A stretch of 15,802 nt of DNA, from the NCBI GenBank assembly GCA_034408875.1, contig JAWXCJ010000153.1, forward strand, positions 1 to 15,802. Direction: 5' to 3'. The stretch comes from JANNHK01 sp034408875 (GTDB taxonomy: Bacteria; Actinomycetota; Acidimicrobiia; IMCC26256; PALSA-610). How positions within the stretch are numbered: position 1 is the first letter of the stretch; every line of letters starts with the position of its first letter. Below are positions 1 to 5,951 of the stretch, one piece after another. The translations under genes were made by a program, and so were the position numbers. The notes beneath the pieces were generated by a model. The model had not been told where the DNA came from and made no database searches. It saw only the letters and a list, made by a program, of their open reading frames with translations.

Positions 1-213
1 CCGAGATGGCAAGTTCGCTAATATCTCCTGGCTTCTCCGGGCGCCGGCAATCCAGGCCGCGGACGCCCTCTTAGCAAGTCCAGACCGAACCACCTGCAAC
101 CGAGGCCCGCGTAGGCCCCACTTTTCGGGAACCGCGCGGCACAACCGAGATCGCGCTCCGCCGGGTTCCGCCCGCGCGGAGCGCTCGCGTGAGCGAACAA
201 CGAGGACACGACG
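1..213 (+). promoter_or_regulatory. Leader / spacer upstream of rplC
   Basis: No convincing gene is seen here. The usual upstream neighbour is rpsJ (S10), but none of the three forward frames reads as an S10 C-terminus, so rpsJ, if adjacent, ends before the window and the spacer to rplC is at least 213 bases. The 3' part holds a strong stem-loop (listed separately) and ends in a Shine-Dalgarno GAGGA at 202-206, seven bases before the rplC ATG. The length and structure would suit a transcript leader. In E. coli the S10 operon leader is controlled by L4, but nothing here proves an equivalent. Confidence 0.5.
153..195 (+). promoter_or_regulatory. Strong stem-loop with overlapping alternative hairpin before rplC
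   Basis: Bases 153-161 (GCGCTCCGC) pair perfectly with 176-184, and the stem continues after one bulged C (175) with 162-165 pairing 171-174, leaving a five-base loop. A second hairpin, CGCTC at 182-186 with GAGCG at 191-195 around a GCGT loop, shares bases 182-184 with the first, so the two cannot fully form together. No U-tract follows, so a classical intrinsic terminator is unlikely. The element lies just upstream of the rplC ribosome site. A regulatory or RNA-processing role is inference. Confidence 0.5.
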
Positions 214-861
214 ATGGCACAGAAGGGGATCTTGGGCCGCAAGCTCGGCATGACCCAGATCTTCGACGCCGAAAACCGGGTGGTACCGGTGACGGTGATC
301 GAGGCGGGGCCCTGCCGCGTGGTCCAGCTCAGAACTCCCGAACGTGACGGGTACACGGCCGTGCAGATCTCCTTCGGCGACACGAAGGCGACGCGACTGT
401 CGAAACCCGAACTCGGGCACCTCAAAGCTGCCGACGCGCCGCCGCAGAAGTACCTCGCGGAATTGCGGGTCGACGACCTCGCCGGATTCGAGCTCGGCCA
501 GGTCATCCGCGCCGACGTCTTCGCCGCGGGTGAGCGCGTCGACGTCACCGGCATCTCCAAAGGTCGGGGCTTCGCCGGTGTGATGAAGCGCCACAACTTC
601 AAAGGCCAGGGTGCGGGTCACGGCAACCACAAGTCGCACCGTGCGCCCGGCGCGATCGGTGCGTGTGCAACGCCCGCGCGCGTGTTCAAGGGTCAACGCA
701 TGGCGGGCCAGATGGGCAGCGTGAAGATCACGACGTTGAACCTCGAGATCGTCGAGGGCGACGCCGAGCGTAACCTGCTGCTCATCAGAGGGTCGGTGCC
801 CGGCGCCAACAACGGCCTCGTGTTCGTGCGCAATGCGGTGAAGGCGGGGACATCCTCATGA
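214..861 (+). CDS. rplC: 50S ribosomal protein L3
   Basis: Large-subunit protein L3 (215 aa), an early assembly protein that binds 23S rRNA near the peptidyl transferase centre. The N-terminus (KGILGRKLGMTQIF) and the central segment around residues 125-165, including SHRAPGAIGACATPARVFKG, are classic L3. RMAGQMG near residue 168 contains the glutamine that PrmB methylates in E. coli. The length is normal for the family. The ATG start has GAGGA at 202-206 with a seven-base spacing. The stop overlaps the rplD start as ATGA (858-861), which implies translational coupling. It is the first gene of the S10 section seen here; its usual upstream partner rpsJ is not within the window. Confidence 0.99.
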   Translation: MAQKGILGRKLGMTQIFDAENRVVPVTVIEAGPCRVVQLRTPERDGYTAVQISFGDTKATRLSKPELGHLKAADAPPQKYLAELRVDDLAGFELGQVIRADVFAAGERVDVTGISKGRGFAGVMKRHNFKGQGAGHGNHKSHRAPGAIGACATPARVFKGQRMAGQMGSVKITTLNLEIVEGDAERNLLLIRGSVPGANNGLVFVRNAVKAGTSS

Positions 862-1583
862 CCTCCCTCACGATGAAGACCGCGACCGGTACCGACGGCG
901 GCACGGTCGAACTGCCCGACGAGCTGTTCGGCATCGAGCCCAACGTCGCCGTCATGCACCAGGTCGTCACCGCGCAGCTCGCTTCCAAGCGCGCGGGTTC
1001 GCACTCGACGCTGACCCGCTCCGAAGTCCGAGGCGGCGGCGCCAAGCCGTGGCGCCAGAAGGGCACCGGTCGGGCTCGGCAGGGTTCCATCCGCGCTCCG
1101 CACTGGCGGGGCGGCGGTGTCGCCCACGGCCCCAAGCCGCGCGACTACTCGCAGCGGACCCCCAAGAAAATGATCAAGCTCGCGTTGCGTTCGGCCCTCT
1201 CGGACCGGGCCGCCGAGCAGAAGATCGTCGTCATCGAGGCCTGGGGCATCGACGAACCCAAGACCAAGTCGGCCAAGCAGGTGCTCGGCGCCCTCGGGTT
1301 GCGCACCAGGGGCGAGCGCGACGACCGCGTGTTGCTCGTGCTCGACCGCAGCGAGCAAACCGTGTGGAAGTCGTTCCGCAACCTCGGCCGCCGCGTACAG
1401 ATCATTCTGCCCGACGAACTGAACACGTACGACGTGCTCGTCAACGACTGGCTGGTGTTCTCGCAGCCGACCCTCGAAGCAACGGTCGCCCGTTTTACCA
1501 GCGCGGCCAGCGCCCCCGCCGGCGCCCCCGCCGACGAATCGGCCGATGAATCGGCCGATGAATCAAGTGGTGACGACGAATGA
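858..1583 (+). CDS. rplD: 50S ribosomal protein L4 with acidic C-terminal tail
   Basis: Large-subunit protein L4 (241 aa), whose extended loop lines the nascent peptide tunnel. The loop is seen at about residues 50-95, with RSEVRGGGAKPWRQKGTGRAR followed by RGGGVAHGPKPRDYS, typical L4. The start chosen is the ATG in the ATGA overlap with rplC; an ATG at 873 is possible but lacks a ribosome site. Beyond the usual end of L4, the last 25 or so residues are Ala/Pro then Asp/Glu/Ser rich and contain three copies of Ala-Asp-Glu-Ser (residues 225-236). In E. coli L4 is also a repressor of its own operon; whether that holds here is unknown. The stop overlaps rplW. Confidence 0.98.
   Translation: MTSLTMKTATGTDGGTVELPDELFGIEPNVAVMHQVVTAQLASKRAGSHSTLTRSEVRGGGAKPWRQKGTGRARQGSIRAPHWRGGGVAHGPKPRDYSQRTPKKMIKLALRSALSDRAAEQKIVVIEAWGIDEPKTKSAKQVLGALGLRTRGERDDRVLLVLDRSEQTVWKSFRNLGRRVQIILPDELNTYDVLVNDWLVFSQPTLEATVARFTSAASAPAGAPADESADESADESSGDDE
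1530..1565 (+). repeat. 12-bp tandem repeat, three copies, in rplD tail
   Basis: The unit gccgaYgaatcR occurs at 1530-1541, 1542-1553 and 1554-1565 with only two variable bases. It encodes Ala-Asp-Glu-Ser three times in the L4 C-terminal tail. As a multiple of three it can change copy number without a frameshift. Confidence 0.9.
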
Positions 1584-1879
1584 CCGGCAAGAACCCGCGC
1601 GACATCATCATCAAGCCGGTCGTGTCGGAGAAGTCGTACGCGTCGTACGACCTCAACGTCTACACGTTCATCGTCGCCCCCGACGCGAACAAGATCGAGA
1701 TCCGCAAAGCGGTCGAGGAACTGTTCAGTCGCAAGGTGGCCAAGGTCCACACGATCAACCGCAAAGGCAAGCGGAAGCGCAACCGTCGCACGGGAACGTG
1801 GGGCGCGCGTCCGAGTCTGAAGCGCGCAATCGTCACCCTCGCACCTGGCGAGGACCGTATCGACATCTTCGGGAGCTAA
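1580..1879 (+). CDS. rplW: 50S ribosomal protein L23
   Basis: Large-subunit protein L23 (99 aa), which sits at the tunnel exit and, as known from E. coli, docks trigger factor and SRP. Evidence is the start NPRDIIIKPVVSEKSYA, the central FIVAPDANKIEIRKAVEELF and the basic RKGKRKRNRRTG loop near residues 60-72, followed by the family-typical end. Length is canonical. Its ATG overlaps the rplD stop (ATGA, 1580-1583), and rplB begins two bases after its TAA, so all three should be translated together. Confidence 0.98.
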   Translation: MTGKNPRDIIIKPVVSEKSYASYDLNVYTFIVAPDANKIEIRKAVEELFSRKVAKVHTINRKGKRKRNRRTGTWGARPSLKRAIVTLAPGEDRIDIFGS

Positions 1880-1881
1880 GG

Positions 1882-2718
1882 GTGGCGATTCGCAAGCGCA
1901 AGCCGACCAGCCCGGGCCGTCGTTTCCAGACTTCCTCGGACTTCGCGGACATCACGAAGGACAAGCCCGAGAAGCGGCTGACGAAACCCAAGCCGAAGAC
2001 CGGTGGCCGCAACTCGTACGGCCGCATGACGTCGCGCCACCGCGGTGGCGGCCACAAGCAGCGCTACCGCGTCGTCGACTTCAAGCGGAACAAGGACGGC
2101 GTCCCCGCGAAGGTCGCGGCGATCGAATACGACCCGAACCGCAACGCGCGTATCGCGCTCCTGCACTACTACGACGGTGAGAAGCGATACATCCTTGCCG
2201 CGGCGGGTCTCAACGTCGGCGACGTGCTGCAGAGCGGACAGGGTTCGGAGATTCGCACGGGCAACGCGTTGCCGCTGCGCTACATCCCGGTTGGTACCAC
2301 GGTGCACAACGTCGAGTTGAAGCCGGGCGCCGGAGGGAAGATGGGCCGGGGTGCGGGCGCCTCAATCCAGCTCATCGCCAAAGAGGGCGCGTTCGCGACG
2401 GTCCGTCTGCCGTCTACCGAAATGCGGCGGGTGCCGATCGACTGCCGCGCGACGATCGGCGAGGTCGGCAACAGCGAAATAGGACTCGTCTCGATCGGTA
2501 AGGCCGGTCGTAACCGCTGGAAGGGTCACCGCCCGAAGGTTCGTGGTGTCGCCATGAACCCGGTCGACCACCCGCTCGGTGGCGGCGAGGGCAAGAGTTC
2601 CGGTGGCCGACACCCGGTGTCGCCGTGGGGCAAGCCCGAAGGCCGCACCCGCAAGAAGGGCAAGTCGTCCGACAAGCTCATCATCCGCCGCCGGCGTACC
2701 CGCGGCGCACGGAGGTAA
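1882..2718 (+). CDS. rplB: 50S ribosomal protein L2 (GTG start)
   Basis: Large-subunit protein L2 (278 aa), needed for subunit association and peptidyl transferase activity. The frame stays open upstream through rplW, but the proper start is GTG at 1882, giving the standard opening AIRKRKPTSPGRRF; GGGAG at 1871-1875 is six bases upstream. Family markers are RHRGGGHKQRYR (residues 52-63) and GVAMNPVDHPLGGGEGK (222-238), which includes the conserved histidine at residue 230. The C-terminus is strongly basic as usual. Stop is TAA at 2716-2718, followed by a 55-base spacer before rpsS, unusually long for this section. Confidence 0.99.
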   Translation: MAIRKRKPTSPGRRFQTSSDFADITKDKPEKRLTKPKPKTGGRNSYGRMTSRHRGGGHKQRYRVVDFKRNKDGVPAKVAAIEYDPNRNARIALLHYYDGEKRYILAAAGLNVGDVLQSGQGSEIRTGNALPLRYIPVGTTVHNVELKPGAGGKMGRGAGASIQLIAKEGAFATVRLPSTEMRRVPIDCRATIGEVGNSEIGLVSIGKAGRNRWKGHRPKVRGVAMNPVDHPLGGGEGKSSGGRHPVSPWGKPEGRTRKKGKSSDKLIIRRRRTRGARR

Positions 2719-2722
2719 CGGC

Positions 2723-2773
2723 ATGGTGCGGACACAGCGAAGCCACGGACGGCGCAGCGAGGGAGTCATATAA
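2723..2773 (+). other. 16-codon open frame bridging rplB and rpsS
   Basis: An ATG four bases after the rplB stop opens a frame of 16 codons (MVRTQRSHGRRSEGVI) whose TAA directly abuts the rpsS ATG at 2774. The rpsS Shine-Dalgarno GAGGGAG (2759-2765) lies inside it. No strong ribosome site precedes its own ATG. I do not recognise the peptide. It could merely be a spacer open by chance in GC-rich DNA, or a re-initiation bridge that keeps ribosomes on the message. Confidence 0.25.
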
Positions 2774-3052
2774 ATGCCGCGCAGTCTGAAGAAGGGCCCG
2801 TTCATCGACGACCACCTCAAAGTGAAGGTGGATCGTATGAACGAAGCCGGCGAGAAGAAGGTCATCAAGACCTGGTCGCGACGCTCGACGGTGACCCCCG
2901 ACATGGTCGGACACACGATCGCGGTGCACGACGGCCGCAAGCACGTGCCCGTGTACATCACCGAAGCGATGGTCGGGCACAAGCTCGGCGAGTTTGCACC
3001 CACCCGCACGTTCCGCTTCCACGCGGGCCAAGAGCGTTCGAGCCGGCGCTGA
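2774..3052 (+). CDS. rpsS: 30S ribosomal protein S19
   Basis: Small-subunit protein S19 (92 aa), located in the 30S head, where it contacts S13. The sequence is canonical from PRSLKKGPFIDDHL at the start through WSRRSTVTPDMVGHTIAVHDGRKHVPVYI to the end KLGEFAPTRTFRFHAG. Length equals the usual 92-93 residues. The ATG is preceded by a very good GAGGGAG at 2759-2765 with eight bases spacing. The TGA stop overlaps an ATG (TGATG, 3050-3054) that begins a small frame leading to rplV. Confidence 0.99.
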   Translation: MPRSLKKGPFIDDHLKVKVDRMNEAGEKKVIKTWSRRSTVTPDMVGHTIAVHDGRKHVPVYITEAMVGHKLGEFAPTRTFRFHAGQERSSRR

Positions 3053-3120
3053 TGGGCGGGAACTGGACCGAAGCACTCATGCCGCAGGCCGCTCTGCGTA
3101 GGGAAGGGGCGGGAAGGTAA
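3052..3120 (+). other. 22-codon open frame bridging rpsS and rplV
   Basis: The 67-base gap between rpsS and rplV is filled exactly by one short frame. Its ATG (3052-3054) overlaps the rpsS stop as TGATG, and its TAA (3118-3120) overlaps the rplV ATG as TAATG. The peptide (MGGNWTEALMPQAALRREGAGR) is not recognised. The purine-rich rplV ribosome site (3101-3117) lies in its 3' end. Overlap at both ends is what translational coupling would look like, but chance in GC-rich DNA cannot be excluded. Confidence 0.3.
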
Positions 3121-3719
3121 TGGCACCGACGATCACTGCTCCGCACGCGCGCGCCACCGCGCGGTACCAGCACGTCTCGGCGTCCAAGATTCGCCAGGTC
3201 CTCGCGCTCGTCAAGGGCCTGCCGGTCGACGACGCGATTCGCCTCCTTCAGCTGAGCGAGAAGGAAGCCGCCGAAGACATCCTCAAGGTGCTCGACTCGG
3301 CTGTCGCGAACGCCGAGCACAACCGTCAACTGCCCGCCGACGAGTTGTACATCGCGCTGGCGTGGGCCGACGAGGGCCCGACCCGCAAGTGGGGTCAGCC
3401 CCGCGCCCGTGGTCGTTACTTCCGCATCCGCAAGCGCACGTCGCACATCACGATCGTCGTCGCCCGCTACGAAGAGGACGAGCTCGAGCAGCTGCGGCGT
3501 AAGCAGGAATCGACCGGGCGCGGTGCCGCGGTGCAACAGCGCCGCCGGGCCGACCGCGTGCGCAAGTCGCGCGCCGCGGCCGCGCCCGAAGAACACGACC
3601 ACGACCACGAGGTCGACGAGGTCGACGAGGTCGACGAGGTCGACGAGGTCGACGAGGTCGACGAGGTCGAAGAAGCCGAAGGCGCGGAAGCCGACGACGA
3701 AGACGGCGAGGACAAGTAA
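3120..3719 (+). CDS. rplV: 50S ribosomal protein L22 with long charged C-terminal extension
   Basis: Large-subunit protein L22 (199 aa; typical length 110-120). Residues 8-115 are the normal L22 domain: ARYQHVSASKIRQVLALVKG, then the tunnel-lining hairpin around residues 82-105 (DEGPTRKWGQPRARGRY) and the RKRTSHITIVV end. The remaining 80 or so residues are an extension: a basic stretch (about 125-152), a small HDHDH cluster at 159-163, then an acidic tail with six Glu-Val-Asp triplets plus one Glu-Val-Glu (164-184). The ATG follows GGGAAGGGG-type purine sequence. The stop overlaps the rpsC ATG (TAATG). The extension's role is unknown; tails on L22 occur in some actinobacteria. Confidence 0.98.
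   Translation: MAPTITAPHARATARYQHVSASKIRQVLALVKGLPVDDAIRLLQLSEKEAAEDILKVLDSAVANAEHNRQLPADELYIALAWADEGPTRKWGQPRARGRYFRIRKRTSHITIVVARYEEDELEQLRRKQESTGRGAAVQQRRRADRVRKSRAAAAPEEHDHDHEVDEVDEVDEVDEVDEVDEVEEAEGAEADDEDGEDK
3609..3671 (+). repeat. 9-bp tandem repeat (six perfect copies plus one variant) in rplV
   Basis: The unit gaggtcgac is repeated six times without error from 3609 to 3662. A seventh copy at 3663-3671 differs by one base at its last position. It encodes repeated Glu-Val-Asp in the L22 tail. Each unit contains the palindrome GTCGAC, so the tract can also fold on itself. Identical codons throughout suggest recent expansion by replication slippage; any change stays in frame. Confidence 0.95.
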
Positions 3720-4651
3720 TGGGTCAAAAGGTCAACCCCTACGGCTTCCGGCTCGGTATCACCACCGACTGGAAGTCGCGCTGGATCGCCAGCGGCAAGG
3801 AATACACCGACTTTCTCATCGAAGACTGGAAGATCCGCGACTACCTGCGCAAGCAGCTCGAACGCGCTGCGGTCAGCCGCATCGAGATCGAGCGTACGCG
3901 CGACAAGCTGCGCATCGACGTGTACACCGCGCGTCCGGGCATCGTCATCGGTCGCCGTGGCGCCGAGGCCGAGCGCTTGCGCGAGGGGCTGCGCAAGATC
4001 ACCGGTAACCCCAAGATCCAGTTCAACATCCAAGAGATCAAGCAGCCCGAAGTCGACGCCATGCTGTTGGCGCAAGGTGTGGCCGACCAGTTGGCCGGCC
4101 GCGTGTCGTTCCGTCGGGCGATGAAGCGCGCGGTACAGACCGCGATGAAGGCCGGTGCCCAGGGCGTGCGCGTCCAGTGCGCGGGTCGCCTCGGCGGCGC
4201 CGAGATGGGCCGCCGCGAGTGGTACCGCGAAGGCCGGGTGCCGCTGCACACGCTGCGCGCCGACGTCGACTACGGACTCGCCGAGGCCCGCACCACGTTC
4301 GGGCGCATTGGCGTGAAGGTGTGGATCTACAAGGGTGAGATCCTGCCCTACAAGAGCGCGGCGGAAGACAAGATCGCCAAGGAGGCCGCGATGGCGGTCG
4401 GCGAAGCCGCGGGCGACGGTAAGGGCCGCCGCGTGGTCAGCGCCGGTGGTGGCCGCCGCAAGGCGCCCGCACCCGACGCATCGGTGGTCGACGAGACCGC
4501 CGCCGCGCCCGAAGGCGAAGACGCGCCGGCACGTGAACTCGTGCACGAGGCCGATCCCGAGCTCGAACGATTGCTCGCCGAGGAAGAAGAAATCGAGCGC
4601 CGCACGCGCCAGGCGCACGAGACCCCCCACTTCCGCGGCACGGACGACTGA
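3719..4651 (+). CDS. rpsC: 30S ribosomal protein S3 with acidic C-terminal extension
   Basis: Small-subunit protein S3 (310 aa), part of the mRNA entry tunnel and its helicase activity. The N-terminus GQKVNPYGFRLGI, the type II KH-domain motif GIVIGRRG (residues 74-81) and the C-terminal domain with AGRLGGAEMGRREWYREGRVPLHTLRADVDYG pattern (155-186) are diagnostic. The core ends near residue 212 (KGEILPYK). About 95 further residues are Ala/Glu/Arg rich and mostly acidic, ending with EEEIERRTRQAHETPHF; extended S3 tails are known in actinobacteria. The ATG overlaps the rplV stop. A GAGGA lies just upstream within rplV. Confidence 0.98.
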   Translation: MGQKVNPYGFRLGITTDWKSRWIASGKEYTDFLIEDWKIRDYLRKQLERAAVSRIEIERTRDKLRIDVYTARPGIVIGRRGAEAERLREGLRKITGNPKIQFNIQEIKQPEVDAMLLAQGVADQLAGRVSFRRAMKRAVQTAMKAGAQGVRVQCAGRLGGAEMGRREWYREGRVPLHTLRADVDYGLAEARTTFGRIGVKVWIYKGEILPYKSAAEDKIAKEAAMAVGEAAGDGKGRRVVSAGGGRRKAPAPDASVVDETAAAPEGEDAPARELVHEADPELERLLAEEEEIERRTRQAHETPHFRGTDD

Positions 4652-4661
4652 GGTCCCTCTT

Positions 4662-5078
4662 ATGTTGATGCCGCGCAAAGTGCGCCACAGAAAACAGCAG
4701 CGGGGCCGCATGCGCGGTCTGGCCAAGGGCGGAACCAAGCTCGCGTTCGGCGACTTCGGGATCCAGGCTCTCGAGCCCGGTTGGTTGACCAACCGGCAGA
4801 TCGAAGCGGCCCGTATCGCGATGACCCGACACATCAAGCGTGGCGGCAAGGTGTGGATCAACGTCTTCCCCGACAAGCCGATCACGCAGAAGCCCGCCGA
4901 AACCCGCATGGGTTCGGGCAAGGGCAACCCCGAGAAGTGGGTCGCGGTCGTCAAGCCGGGTCGTGTGCTCTTCGAGCTCTCGGGTGTCCCCGAGCAGATC
5001 GCGCGCGAGGCGATGCGTCTCGCGATCCACAAGCTGCCGATGAAGGCGCGCTTCGTCGTGCGCCAGGACGAGGCCTAG
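4662..5078 (+). CDS. rplP: 50S ribosomal protein L16
   Basis: Large-subunit protein L16 (138 aa), which contacts the A-site tRNA region and is a late assembly protein. The start chosen, ATG 4662 (MLMPRKVRHRKQQRGRM), gives the family's usual N-terminus and length; GAGG at 4650-4653 is eight bases upstream and overlaps the rpsC stop. The frame is open further upstream inside rpsC but that part is not L16. Conserved features are FGDFGIQALEPGWLTNRQIEAARIA and the WINVFPDKPITQKPAETRMGSGKG segment around residues 65-90, followed by FELSGVPEQIAREAMRLA. Confidence 0.99.
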   Translation: MLMPRKVRHRKQQRGRMRGLAKGGTKLAFGDFGIQALEPGWLTNRQIEAARIAMTRHIKRGGKVWINVFPDKPITQKPAETRMGSGKGNPEKWVAVVKPGRVLFELSGVPEQIAREAMRLAIHKLPMKARFVVRQDEA

Positions 5079-5081
5079 ACG

Positions 5082-5294
5082 ATGGCGACGACAGAAGAAC
5101 TTCGAGCTGCAACCGACGATGCGCTGGAACACCAGCTCCTCGACGCCAAGGACGCGCTGTTCAAGGCCCGGTTTCAGCACGCAACGGGCCAGCTCGACAA
5201 CAGCGCGTTGTTGGGCCGGCTGAAGCGCGACGTTGCTCGCATCTCCACCTTGTTGCGCGAACGCGAGATCGCCGCCGCCGAGAGCCAGGAGTGA
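5082..5294 (+). CDS. rpmC: 50S ribosomal protein L29
   Basis: Large-subunit protein L29 (70 aa), a two-helix hairpin at the tunnel exit next to L23. The pattern ELRAATDDALEHQLLDAKDALFKARFQHATGQLDN then a second helix with RLKRDVARISTLLRER matches the family, and the length is normal. GAGG at 5070-5073 is eight bases before the ATG; only three bases separate it from the rplP stop. The next gene, rpsQ, starts four bases after its TGA. Confidence 0.98.
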   Translation: MATTEELRAATDDALEHQLLDAKDALFKARFQHATGQLDNSALLGRLKRDVARISTLLREREIAAAESQE

Positions 5295-5298
5295 CCTG

Positions 5299-5586
5299 AT
5301 GGCCGACGAAACCACAGACGAGACGAACGAGGTACGCGGCAACCCCCGGAAGGTCCGGGAGGGCATCGCGGTCTCGACGAAGATGGACAAGACCGTCGTC
5401 GTTGCCGTCATGAGCCGCGTGCGGCACCCGCGCTACTTCAAGACGGTGCAGCGCACGAAGCGCTTCTACGCCCACGACGAGGCGAACGAAGTGCGCGACG
5501 GCGACCGCGTGCGGATTGCCGAAACCCGCCCGATATCGAAGCAGAAGCACTGGCGCATCGTCGAGGTTCTTGAGAGGGCACGGTGA
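5299..5586 (+). CDS. rpsQ: 30S ribosomal protein S17
   Basis: Small-subunit protein S17 (95 aa), an OB-fold primary 16S rRNA binder. The ATG at 5299 is preferred over upstream in-frame starts because AGGAG (5287-5291) is seven bases upstream and the earlier part overlaps rpmC. The core runs from about residue 18 (RKVREGIAVSTKMDKTVVV) through KTVQRTKRFYAHDE to DGDRVRIAETRPISKQKHWRI. The first 16 residues form an acidic Asp/Glu/Thr extension (MADETTDETNEV) not needed for the fold. Its stop overlaps the rplN GTG start (GTGA, 5583-5586). Confidence 0.98.
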   Translation: MADETTDETNEVRGNPRKVREGIAVSTKMDKTVVVAVMSRVRHPRYFKTVQRTKRFYAHDEANEVRDGDRVRIAETRPISKQKHWRIVEVLERAR

Positions 5587-5951
5587 TCCAGCAAGAGTCA
5601 CGGCTCAAGGTGGCCGACAACTCCGGTGCACGCGAAGTGCTGTGCATCAAGGTGTTGGGTGGCACTCGTCGCCGCTACGCGAGCATCGGCGACATCTTTG
5701 TCGCGACGGTGAAGGAAGCGGTTCCGGGCGCATCGGTCAAGAAGGGCGACGTAGTGAAGTGCGTCGTCGTCCGCACCAAGAAGGAAAAGCGCCGTCCCGA
5801 CGGCAGCTACATCAGGTTCGACGAGAACGCGGCAGTGCTCATCAACGACCAGCTGGCGCCGAGGGGCACCCGCATCTTCGGTCCGGTGGGCCGCGAGCTG
5901 CGCGACCGCAAGTTCATGCGGATCGTGTCGCTCGCCCCGGAGGTGTTGTAG
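5583..5951 (+). CDS. rplN: 50S ribosomal protein L14 (GTG start)
   Basis: Large-subunit protein L14 (122 aa, exactly the canonical length), at the subunit interface and the binding site of the silencing factor RsfS. It starts IQQESRLKVADNSGAREVLCIKVLGG and contains VKKGDVVKCVVVRTKKEKRRPDGSYI and the end FGPVGRELRDRKFMRIVSLAPEVL, all family hallmarks. The GTG start overlaps the rpsQ stop, and GAGAGGG (5572-5578) is placed four bases upstream. In M. tuberculosis unrelated genes follow rpsQ before rplN; no such insertion is present here. Confidence 0.99.
   Translation: MIQQESRLKVADNSGAREVLCIKVLGGTRRRYASIGDIFVATVKEAVPGASVKKGDVVKCVVVRTKKEKRRPDGSYIRFDENAAVLINDQLAPRGTRIFGPVGRELRDRKFMRIVSLAPEVL

Noticed and set aside
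19..24. TAATAT as a -10 promoter element at the window start.
   Set aside because: The matching -35 would fall at or before the first base, so it cannot be assessed.
18..602. Minus-strand frame covering the leader and the 5' half of rplC.
   Set aside because: More than half is antisense to rplC, the sequence has no recognised motif, and a gene divergent from within rplC is implausible.
1546..1881. N-terminal extension of L2 from ATG 1546.
   Set aside because: This part overlaps rplD and rplW in another frame; the GTG at 1882 gives the exact family N-terminus with a suitable ribosome site.
3609..3671. Short regular repeats that might suggest a CRISPR array.
   Set aside because: Units are 9 bp with no spacers and lie in frame within rplV; this is a coding tandem repeat.
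3467..5032. A 521-codon open frame on the minus strand opposite rplV, rpsC and rplP.
   Set aside because: It lies antisense to three certain ribosomal genes; long antisense frames are common in GC-rich coding DNA, and its product has low-complexity runs mirrored from the repeat and no recognisable domain.
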